Assembly (NCBI RefSeq): GCF_032362555.1
Contig: NC_083519.1
Coordinates: forward strand, 4,109,501-4,173,500
Source: Amyelois transitella
Taxonomy: Eukaryota; Arthropoda; Insecta; Lepidoptera; Pyralidae
DNA: 64,000 nt
Reading direction: 5' to 3'
The notes below the pieces were generated by a model, which was given only the letters and a program-made list of their open reading frames with translations, made no database searches and was not told the origin of the DNA. A program made the position numbers and the translations under genes. Positions 27,101-39,100 of the stretch are shown piece after piece (position 1 is the stretch's first letter; each line of letters opens with the position of its first letter).

Positions 27101-30100
27101 ACGTGTTTGGAGAGGACCCCTGGATTGGGTGAGTCAGATTTTTAAGCGAAGCGACTTCTTCTTGGTTACCCGTTCAGTTGCACGAATGTGAAGGTTTCCT
27201 CACGCTGTTTTTCCTGGCACATCTTCGTCATTCCTCATAAGAGCATACTGCCATTAGAAATGTTCCTGGCATATTAAGTAAACCAAATGTGATTGTTTCA
27301 GGCGTGGTGTTCCCAGGGCTAGGGGAGACTATACCCAGTGGATACGAGCTGTTAGAATTGACTCCTACTGGACTGCCCGCGGATTTGAACCATGGGTCCA
27401 TTCGGTCGCCGGAATGCTTCCTTTGTATACGACGGGGGAGGGATCGCCCGCCACTTGTTGATATCGGTTTGTAGATGATTATTAAAATCTGTTCGTAGAA
27501 GAAATAGAATAAAACAAACAAAACACGCACAGATGAGAGAGAGAGAGAGATAAAGAATCCTATTGCATACCTATTTAATTTAATATTATTATATAAGAGT
27601 ATCCAGATTATATTTGTTGGTAATTTGTATTTGTAATAAATAAAAATTGTATCGCATGTCATGACTAAGCATGTGATACTTTGTGATAGATAGGTAATGG
27701 ATTTGCCTTAAATTTGTGGAACTGTATTTCATCATGTTTTAGATCAATGAATTTTAAAAATTATTTGAATTTGAGTAGTAAAATAGAGATGTAAAATAAA
27801 GAAAAGGAAAATTTATTTGTTAATAGTTTTATTGAAAAACGTACCGAACCGCAGACTTCTTCTTAGACATTTCAACTTGACAAGAACAGTTCTGATTTTG
27901 ATTTAATGGTCAGTTGCTAAGCGAGTACATTCTCGAGTACGGGAAGTGACACGCCTATGCACTTTGTTATCTTTTTTATCGCGATAATTTTTACGCACGA
28001 ATGGTTCCGTTACGTCGCTTTCGGCCAGTTATTTTTTTCCCTATCTATTCGAACTTCAAAAATTATAGTTCTTGTTATTACAATATAGCGGGATCGTATT
28101 TGTAGGCCGACTCAAAATATCTCGCATATGCTGCGGGGTTTTCCTATTGGGGATTTTCATCCACATTTATAGCTTTATTGTAGTATTATTCAATTCGAAT
28201 TGAAGCAATATAATTTGACACCTTAATTTATACTCGTAAACCACTTATTGCCCAAAAAAAGTGTTTTATACCCCTTACACAATTATGAGAGTAATGGCAA
28301 TAGTCTCGTACATTGCTCCTATGAGAGTTTCCCAAACTGTTTCTATGAAACCTTCCACGTCATTTATCAGCATGCCTTACAGCTTAATAAATTCAACGAT
28401 TTTATTTGTATTTAACATAGATTTTCCACGTAGTCTGATCGTTTTATACAATCTCCCCACGGGAGAATTACAAAAGAGCCTATCTCATCTTTGCGTATTC
28501 CCGGTTCCACCTGCTTAAGCTTAAGGGCCCCGGGGTCCAGTTACCGACATTTCTCGCTTTACGCTCTCTCAATACAGCAGTTACTTTTATTTAGTCAGTT
28601 ATCTGATTACCTATTCTTCTCCACAGGAGTGATGTACGATGGCAAAGAGCGACTAATGGCTGACGCTGAAATGGTCCTCATGTCTGTCGGCGGTCGTCTC
28701 GCTAACGTGAACAACTCGACAGCCAAGACCTTCATCACGTACCGGCGAGCGCAGCCCAGCGCGCCGTGCAACGCGCTGGTGGTGGTCGATATATGTGTCA
28801 TAGTCGCCAACAAGGGCGAGTGTCCGCCGCACGCCTTCTGTATGATCGCAAAGAATTTGAATAAAGGTAAGTCTTAGTTTCCTATGACTGCGAGCCAATG
28901 AAAGCTTGTACTAATAGAAATGTCTGGTAGATGAAAAAACACAGACTCCGCCAGCCTGTGTTGGTCCTTGTCCCGCCCAGATTTTAATAGTTAATTAAGG
29001 GAAAGGCTGATGAACTTTGGATTCTTAAAGATACTCGTAGTGGGTTAGCAACCTATCACTATCTGAATCTCAATGCTAACAGTAAGCTACGAGTATAGGT
29101 ACAGTTTAATAACTTTATCCAGATAGTGCGCACCATAAAGCCATACAGCTGAACGTGGCTTTTCAATATTTTCATAACTGTTGGCTCTGTCTACCGCAAG
29201 GGATATAGACGTGGCTATATGTATGTAGGTATGTATGTGCGCGAACAGGACAAACGTCAGTAGGTATGAAGTTCTCCGTAACAAAAATCAAAGCAATAAA
29301 GTCAATGATTACATAGAATTAAACTAAGCACTTACTTTACAATAGAATGTTATTGTTATATTTTGCATCTTAATCATACACCTCTTGCGTCTCTGCTACC
29401 CATAGACCCACATGTGGTGTTGTTAATTCATAATAAAACTTATCTCCAGTTCAATAAAATAAAATTTGTCGTGTAGTTTTCGGCACTTTAGAAATAGAAC
29501 CACTCCATATCTTTCCCATGGATGTCGTAAAAGCCGATTAACGGGCTACCTGTCACTATTTGAAACTCAATTCCAGCATAAAGCCATAGAACTGAACGTG
29601 GCTTTTCAGTTTTTTTAAGACTGTTGGCTCTACCCCCCCAAGAGACATACATATACGTGACTATATGTATGTATGTAATGTATAAGATATAACTTATGAA
29701 ATGGGAGCATCGTAAATGCTGTTATGTCACGAATAAAATACCCATATTATTCGGAATTTTCCTTCCCATGAACATCACAGGCACTGAAAAATATATATGT
29801 AATTTTGACGAAAAATATTTAAAGCATTTTTATTTAAGTGAAGCCGCTGTATATTACCATGTGATCATGATAAATTGCATCACAATTGGACTGGATCAAT
29901 CTTAAAAACATCCGAATGTCATGAAAACGGAACACACATGTTTACTTACGAATTTATTACTTAGATACGGACTTAAAAAAGATCAAAATCAATGTCATTT
30001 AAAGAAAGTAAGATTGTGTAATACTTTGTAGCGGTCGCGTTTATCTCGTATGAGTTGTTATCGCCTGTAGGTCAAGGTATTTTATCTATATTTATAATTT

Positions 30101-33100
30101 GTTTTTAATTGCAGGTTTAATGGGCAGCGATGTTTTCCTCTGTTATAAGAAGTCAATGAACCGTCCACCCCTAATACCTTACAAGCCAGAAGTACTATTT
30201 AGGTAAGTACCAGCTACGCCCCGGGAGCTTTGCTCTACGCTGTTTTTATTCTATGTGCTATATCAAGGTATAGTAGATTTTGCGTGAAAGACTATTAATT
30301 TATAATATTTATATGTTAATTCCATTATAAAGTTATACAGTTAAACGTGGCCTTTTGGTCTTTTCAAGACTGTTGGCTCTGTCTACCCCACAAGGAATAT
30401 AGACGTGTTAATATGTATGCATGGAAGTATTGTTTACTTTGAGATCCCTACAACATACTTCTATAATTTTTTTCTTCCCTCATTCATTGTTCACTTCATT
30501 GTGCTTGCAGTACATAAATTGACCAGATTTGAAAGAGATTTTGCAATTCTGATTCATATGTCATAAGAAATAGTTAGGTTACCTGCAAAGGTTGCTGAGG
30601 TCAGACGGGAACCGCTTCGTGTAAAAACCTGACTCACTCAATCCAGGATCCATGGGCAAAGGCACACCCCGGGCTCCTCTCCAGAGTAGTGAAGATGCAA
30701 CCGGGACTAAAGCGAGGAAGAAAAATTGATATAAAATTGTCATCAGGTGGTCATTCCTTCAACAACAACAACATATTGAAATAAATTATTCAAAAACTCA
30801 ATTCAGAAATTCAAAATTGTTTATTTCTCCAAGCAAAGTATACAAAAATTATGTGATTGAAGTCTCCTTTTAAGCGTGCATGCCTGTACCAGGAAACCAA
30901 ATTATGAAAGAAATTATGTTTAATTCAACAACTTTTTGGTTCAGGTATCCAACGACAGACCGCCGCAGCCTAGCGTTTCCCACCTCCGTGCCACTCTTCT
31001 GCCTACCAATGGGGGCGACTTTAGAGTTGTGGCCCAACACAGCGACTACACCGAAACCGGTTTTCTCCACCTTTGTTTTGACTGTTGCTGATGCAACTGA
31101 TAAGGTAATGTTAAAACGAAATGATAAGGCTTTATTTACCCGAGTATGAGCGTGACTTTCACACTGATGGTTCCTCTTCTGATAGTCAAATGCCAGGAAT
31201 GTGACGAAGACTCGCATTTGGTACGGGCACGCCGCCATTTAAAGAAAAAGAATTCGACACTGATTGAGTAACTTGACAGAGAATAAGCCCTATTGGAAAC
31301 AAGTTTTAGATGAACCAGAATTATTCAACATTTATAGCAGAAATTTTAAAAATACCCGCCAAATATCAACAGCCGTTAGCTTTCATTAAGTAGTAAACAA
31401 GTTAATAAACAAATTAAATCGAAAAATGGCTCGCGGCGAGTGGAAAGATCACTGCCTCCCCTCCGGGAAAGTGGCTTGATTTTATGTCTAAATAAATAAA
31501 AAATCTAACGGTATCGAATGTATGTACAATATACATTCGACACCGTTAGAATCGAAACTTCCAATAGCATTATTTTTCAGGTTTACGGTTCCGCGGTTAC
31601 TTTTTACGAAGACTATCCCCATACGGATTTGTCTGACCTTCAAATGGAGCAGCTGGGATGGCGAACGGGCTTGTCACACACGACACACTCGTTGCACGTC
31701 AACAAATGTGTGTGCCTGTTGTCGCGGTGGCCTTTCAGCGACACTTTTGAACGATGGCTGCTTTATATTCTCGTAAGTACATTATAAAATAATTTCTTAC
31801 CTACACGTCTAGTTACTACAATCCTAGAGCGGTTAATCTTATTTTTTTAATTTTTGTGACACAATCATTGTGATTTTCTATTGGAAGAGTGTTATGATAT
31901 TGTTTGTTTCTCTTGCAGGAAATGTCGTGGAGCAAACAACCACTAAACATACCAATCGAAAGGTATATCGTTCACTTATTAGAAGAGGTTCCGTTTCCAG
32001 AGCCAAGAATATTGTTACAAGTATGTATGATTTGATTTTTTGTCCCTTTCCTCCATTCAAGTCGAAATGAAAAAAAAATGTTTACATAAAGTCCTGTGGC
32101 AAGGCCTTAGCACTTATAATTTACTAGACATCAAACAAGATTTAGTGTCAAAAATTATATATGAGTGTTGCATGCTACCGTCGTTGATACTTTGTTAAAT
32201 ATTTTCGTTGCTTATGAATTCAACGTGATTTTTTTAGTTGAGACCGTATTTTAAAGCTTACCAATGACAGTGAGTAAGAGAGAATAATAAAGATAATATA
32301 ATCGTGGAAATATAAAAGCTGATTCAAAACCAAAAAATATTTGATATTGTAATGTAATAGAATGAAAAAAGGACCTCTTAAGACCTTTTCTTTCTTCAAT
32401 CTCCTTCAAAATAGATCTTGCTTATTATTTATTATAACAATTTTATTAAATTACCTTACAGTTATCGCCGACAAACGCTTCAGACCGCGTGATAGTGACT
32501 CGAAGGGACGACCAGCCGCTAGTCAGGAGCGGGGCGGGATTTAGACAACTATTGCTTAACTTGGGACCGGAAAACTGTCTGCTATTGCTGGCCTTGGCGA
32601 TCACTGAACAAAAAATATTGATACACTCGCTCAGGTGAGAATTCCACATTTGAGTACTATAGTAAGTCAGGTAATTGCAAGAATAGAGTGTGCTTTTTCT
32701 AGATATTGACCGTGTGATTTGACCAATTGAAAAAGAATAGGACCAATCTATCTCTTTCCCATGGATAGTAAAAGGCGACTAAGGGATAGGCTTATATACT
32801 TGGTATTCCTTTTTTAGGCGATGGGCTATCAACCTGTCACTATTTGAATCTCAATTTTATCCATGAGCCAAACAGTTGAACGTTCATAAAGACGTGATTA
32901 TTTATAATGTTTTTTGTATGTTACATATAAAAATAAATAAATATTGTTGCAGGCCAGATACACTGACAGCTGTTTCGGAGGCGGTATCAAGTCTACTGTT
33001 TCCTTTCAAATGGCAATGCCCTTATATACCTCTTTGTCCATTAGGTAAAGTATATTATTTTATTTTTGACCAAATTGCCGTGCCATGTGATTTTCAGAAC

Positions 33101-36100
33101 TTTAGAATAGACCCACTCTCTTCGATCTTTCCCATTGTTATAGTAAATGGCGGCTTATGCTTATAATCCTGGGTTTCCTCTTGTAGACGATGGGCCAGCA
33201 TCCTGTCACTATTTGAATCTCAATTCCATCATGAAGCTATACAGCTGAACATGAGCTATCACTCTTTTCAAGACTTGTGGCTAGCTACCCCGCAAGGGAT
33301 ATAGACGTGAATATATGTGTATATGTATGTTTTACCAAATTTATGAATCGTTAACTATGGAAAAACAAGACGTAGCTAAAGACCATTACATAACATACGA
33401 ATGATAACAAAGTATCGTTTGTGAATTTTGATGAAATGACGAAATTAGTATGCGGGGATCGCGGCAAGTGGAAAGATTTAGTCTCTGCCTATCCCTCGGG
33501 GAAAGGGGAGTGATTTTATCCATGTATCACTTGTTGTGTGCATTGTCTTAACGAGTCACAGAATATACACCACTTGTATAGTAAATCTTTACCATGTAGT
33601 AATAATATAGCCAGTTTTATTTTGATTTCCGTTTTATTAAAAGGATTTAGAAGTTTTATAAATGTTTTATTATTTTACAGGTTTAGCAGAAGTTCTACAC
33701 GCGCCATTACCGTATCTAATAGGCGTTGATTCGAGATTCTTCGATCTGTTCGAACCCCCACCGGACGTGACGTGTGTTGATCTGGACACTAATAACATCA
33801 CAGTAAGATTCAATTTTAAGTAGCATTTTAGTTAAATAAGGCAACAGGAAGAATTAATTCAATCTAAGCTTATATCCTGGCTGTGTTTCTGATCATAGAC
33901 TTTTTTTGAAAACCATCATAGTTATCTAGGTAAATGAGTTATTTACTAATGTTAGAAAGACATATTTTTTATCTTTTCAAATATATATTTAAAAATCGGG
34001 GACGTTTTGGCGATAATTTAGTACAAGAGTACCTTAAACGGATAAGCTTGCATGTAAAGAATGAATGTAGATGAAGCGAAAGGAGTATACAATTACATGA
34101 CATGTAAAAAGATGTGGTCTCTGCTTATCCTACCGAAAATGAGACGTGTTTTATTTTTATACTTACAATTATAATAAAAATATATTGTTTCAGATTTGCG
34201 AATCACAGCGGCACATATCAACTAAATTACTGCCGAAAAGACAAGCCAGAACGCTAAAACATACGCTGGAATTATTATATGGAAACATTCGACCAGGTAA
34301 TTTAAAGTGCCGTGTGGTTCCCGGCAGCAATAGAAAACAGAATAGGACCACGCCATCTCTTTCCTATGGATGTCGAAAAAGGCGATTAAGGGATAGGGAC
34401 AAATACTGGAACCGCCACGTCATAATTGGCGTATATTAATTAATGAATAAATTAGCTCTGTTTAAAAAAACCGAAACCTTTTTAAATGTAGACTTTGTTT
34501 TTTCAATTTAGGCTTTGTTCTTTCCAATTTAATTGAATAAAATTCATGTTTTTTTTGTAAGGTTTTTATATAAATTTGTTTTCACAGCTTCACCTGTACA
34601 TCATTCAAGTGAAAGCAAGTATAACGGTGAACCCACAACGAGTTTAGATAGGGATTTCCAAAGGAGGAAAAAAGAGGTATGATTGTAAAAAAAAACCTAA
34701 ACTTAACGCACTATTTTATCTTTTTTATACATAAACTTGGCTGTCAACTGCCGAATCGTAAAGTAATACCTAATAATAAAGCAAAGACTCACTTGAAAAC
34801 TATGTACCTTTAAAAAGGCTCAGTTTTTTAAGCACTTTAGACAAAAATAGCGATTCCTTGTTATTAATATCTAACTCGCAAATTGTATTGAAAGTATTGT
34901 CTGTTTATTATTATAGCACGCGCTAGAACTGAAAATTCAAGAAGCCTTCCTTCGTTTCATGGCGGTGACCCTGCAAGGGTACCGCAGCCACCTGATCCCC
35001 ATCACGAAGGCCCCCACGGTGGGCACCACGGACCCTCAAGCGTTGTTCCAGATGGACGCCTTCCTCAGGTCTAAGGATAAAGTAAGTTATACAAAGTATT
35101 TGTGTCTTATAAGCAGAGATCGGAATAGGTAGATTGATTTTATGTACTTGCATCATGAATTACCATAGAAAGCATAACATGGATAAGCCTCTTTTCCGGG
35201 ATTCCATTTCAGTACTTACACTTACAGTAAACTACATTGTCCGCGGGTAACATAGGACTACAATTTACGTGAAAGAAGTCGGGGGAAAACAGCTACCACT
35301 AATATATTCTTCATCCCACTTGTAAAAATTCTGGAAAAAATCTTAATAATTTACAAATCCCGCAATCTCGGAGGCATGTCCAAGTCCATATTAATATATA
35401 CGTTTCAGTTTATTGACCCCAATTCAATCTACCTATTCTGATCTCTGCTTATAAGCCATATCAAAATTACAAATTCTATTATACATTTATTTAAAACTGT
35501 TTTTGAGCCTCAAATGTAGAATAGGTAAACTAAAAAAAGTTAATAAATATACATACATAATATTATTGACATAAATAAGAGATGATGATGATGAAGAAAA
35601 AGTCTGTATTCTCTTTATAAATTTTCAAAAGTCTCGAACTTATTTTGGGACTAGCTCAATCTGTATAATTGGGCACGTTTATATATTTGTTTTTTTTTTT
35701 TATTTTATTTAATATATTTACAGACTCAACACCGTTTCTTCGCACTAATGATGCGCACGCAAATGTTCACCCGCTTCATTGAAGAGCGCTCGTTCGTGTG
35801 CGACGACCAAGGGCTGAGTTTCTTTGACGAGTGCATAGAGAGAGTGGCCGCCGACGACGAGCAGCTGTTAGGAAGTGACGCCGCTAGTTCCTCGGAGAGG
35901 ACGGTGTTTGTGTTACCACCGGACCCGCCTGATCCTGGTAAGGCTATTGTTACATTATTGGTTTAGGTAATAGAGCCTAAAAATACTTACACTTCCCGCT
36001 CGAGTTAGAATCCGATAATAATTTGATTTTTTTGTAAAAAAGTAAGCGATACGAAAAGTCCCGTGTCGCATGTGAAATTGCAGTAAATTTTTGCTTATTT

Positions 36101-39100
36101 CAACATTTTGCCCTAAAGTTGGCTATTTTCTGTCAGTCAAGCTTTCCAAAGTTATACGTTGTATTTTCTTTTTCAGAGGAGATGTATTCCTACGAGAAGT
36201 TCGAATTGGACGTCGCTCTAGTAGCGAAATGTCGCAACCGAGCTCGCAGCGGGACTGTACAGGCGTTGCCGGCCGCCACGCTCGCCTCCGCGGAGTCGCT
36301 GGCCGACGCCTCGCCCATGGCGCGCCGCACCAAGCACGAGATAGCGGCGGCTCAGAGGTAAACATATATGTACATGGCGGGGGTTATTGTTAGCATACAT
36401 TCATACATACATATAATCACGCCTATATCCCTTGCGGGTTAGACAGAGCCAACAGTCTTAAAAAGATTGATGGGCCACGTTCAGCTGTTTGGCTTAATGA
36501 TAGAATTGAGTGAATTAACGCTCGCTACATAGTTGCTGCTCATAGGTCAACATATTTATATATAACCAGTGACCTCTTCGCTCGGTATACATTTATATAC
36601 AAGTGACGTCATGTCACTTTTTCTTTCTTCGTCATCAATATGTAAAAAGTACAAAAAATTTGTTGAATTGACATTTAAAAAAAGAATTGTAGTATTTGTT
36701 ATGCCGCGTCTCCTCTTGCGCTAATAAAAATAAACTAATACGCGTAATCAGGGTTAGCCCAAAATCTTTCTATTTAATTTTCCTTTTTTAAAATCCACTC
36801 TCTTTCACAGATTAGCCCGCAAAGCCTGCCTATCTCCAGAGACATGGGCCAAGTGTATACTAGGCGCTTGCTACTCTCTGTACTTCCTATCTCTACCGTG
36901 CCGCCTCACATTAAGCCGTGGAAAAGAACATGCGACCTTGAGGTCAGCGTACGAATTGTTGGAACGAGCCACTAAACTAAGGGTGCCCTGCGACGAGGTA
37001 ACATTTATTTTGATTTTTATTTTTTTTTTTTGTTTTGATACGCAAAATAGAAAAATAATAAATTCACGCAATTATCAAATTAGATTTCATTAATTGCAAT
37101 GTGGTTTAGAATACAATTTTTATTAGAACCACTCTATATCTTTCCCATGAATGTCTTAAAAGGTGGCTAACGGATAGCTAATAAACTTGTGATTTCTCTT
37201 GTAGGCGATGAGCTAGCAAAATATATTTGAAACTCAATTCTATCATTAAACCAAACAGCGTGGCATATCAGTCTTTTTATACATACATAAAATCACGCCT
37301 CTTTCCCGGAGGGGTAGGCAGAGAACAGTTGTCTTTTTATGTATTCTATATATTTGGTATATAATTATCAGGTGTGCTACCGCGTGATGATGCAACTCTG
37401 CGGCATCCATTCTCTACCGGTGTTGGCTGTACAACTGCTGTTCTTGATGAAGAGAGCCGGTCTTCAGCCCAATGCCCTGACATACGGGTATTACAACCGA
37501 TGTGTGCTCGAAGCCGCCTGGCCACAGGATATGCCCAGGTTCGTATCTAAAAGCTTCGCATAAAAACCTGTTTTATTCAATCCAGAATCCATGGTTATAA
37601 AGGCGTATCCTGGGCTTCTCTCCGGATAGGTCAGAATGCAATCGGGAATAAAGCCAAGAAGAAGTTGAGACCTTGAAATATCCAATGTTATTAAGAGTTA
37701 AAAGGATGTAATGAACCCTAACGCCAGGAGGATAAAGAACGACTTATTTTTAACTTTAGCGTTGCTTTATACTATTTTAAATACTACAGGCATTAAACGT
37801 GACCACGGATTATGGTTGCATGATTCGAAATGTCCGAAATAAAATAAAGGTATGTTACGTGCGCGCATACATTCCTGCATTATTTATAAAGTATATAAAG
37901 ATTAAATGAAATACTTAAAATAAATTATAAAGTGTGTAACTGTCCTTCTTTTATACTATATATTGGGCGGTAGTGACTTTTTTTAAATGTTATGAGTGAT
38001 GACTAGAGATCGAATAATCGGATGCATAATTACCTAAACTAATATTTTGGCTAAGAAAGTATGGAGGCGGCTTCTTGCTTTCGGGATTCGAATTATTTTG
38101 AATCCCGGAAATTTTATTAAACAAGAAATTGAAATAAACCACCCAAAATATGGTATAAAAGAAGGACAGTTACACACTTTATAATTTATTTTAACTATAA
38201 TTACGTGTTTTTTTTTCAGCGGTTCTCAATTACTGTGGAACAAACTCCGCATAGCCGTGATGGGCGCCGCATTGTTCCGCAAGGCGGGCGCGCAGAGAGC
38301 CGCTAGAGCTGCCGGCGCTTCCTCGACTGGGGGTACGTTGTGTTTGTTTGTTTGTTGCAGCTGTTCTCGGCTACTGAACATACCGCTTCATCGGGGTAAA
38401 ACTAACCTCCTTTCCGTGCTGGTCTGGTAGCGAAATAAAACATTGTGCGTGCCAGGTGCTTCTCTTCCCTTGCAGATTGTAAAGGCAACCAAGGGAATGG
38501 CTTAAAATGAACTCAGATTCTTCTTTGAGGCGATGGGCTAGCAACTTGTCAATTTTTCAATCTCGATTCTATCATTAAGCCATACAACTGTTTACGACCT
38601 TGCAGTGTTTTTAAAACTGTTGTCTCTTTCTAGCGAGGGATAAACGCGTGATTTTTTATGTATGTAAATATGATTGTTTGGTTCGCAGGTGGAACCCTTC
38701 CCCGGGTTCGTTCGGCGGCGGCGGTCGGCGAAGGCGGTGAATTGGCCGCGTTGGCCAACATGGCCAGCGAGCCGGCGCAGTCTCGAACTAGCTTAGACTC
38801 AGGTAATATTCCTTTTCAATTTCAAAATTAATTAAATTAAAGCCTGAATTCATTTTATCCTATGTTTTTTTGAATTAAATTGTTTAATGATTTATCCATT
38901 CCTCCAGGCTTTATCCAGTCCTGGTTAAACCCTCACCTATCAGGAGAGGGACCTTTTTAATAAATATAAAAAAAAAATCGAAATCTGTTAGTCATCGCGT
39001 ATGTTTTTTTAACCATATGTGACTGTGTGCTAACAGACTTAACGTATTCTTATGTAACATTTTATAAACGAACAGAGTACCGTGCTGTGATAGTGTAAAA

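Larger units (their letters stand above)
21183..27301 (+). other. Crag intron 1
   Basis: A 6.1-kb intron holding family A copies (21910-22165 -, 22205-22295 +, 22595-22710 -, 24643-24762 -), LINE B ends (23160-23290 +, 26250-26315 +), the GC-rich palindrome 23536-23667, the perfect inverted repeat 24242-24298 and a family C fragment (27075-27150 -). No nested gene recognised. Confidence 0.7.

Noticed and set aside
27228-27662. 144-codon reverse-strand ORF
   Set aside because: Covers Crag exon 2 in antisense and continues into AT-rich intron; explained by the forward exon.
30870-31238. 122-codon reverse-strand ORF
   Set aside because: It is antisense to Crag exon 5 and its flanks; the forward exon explains the openness and the ORF has no motif.
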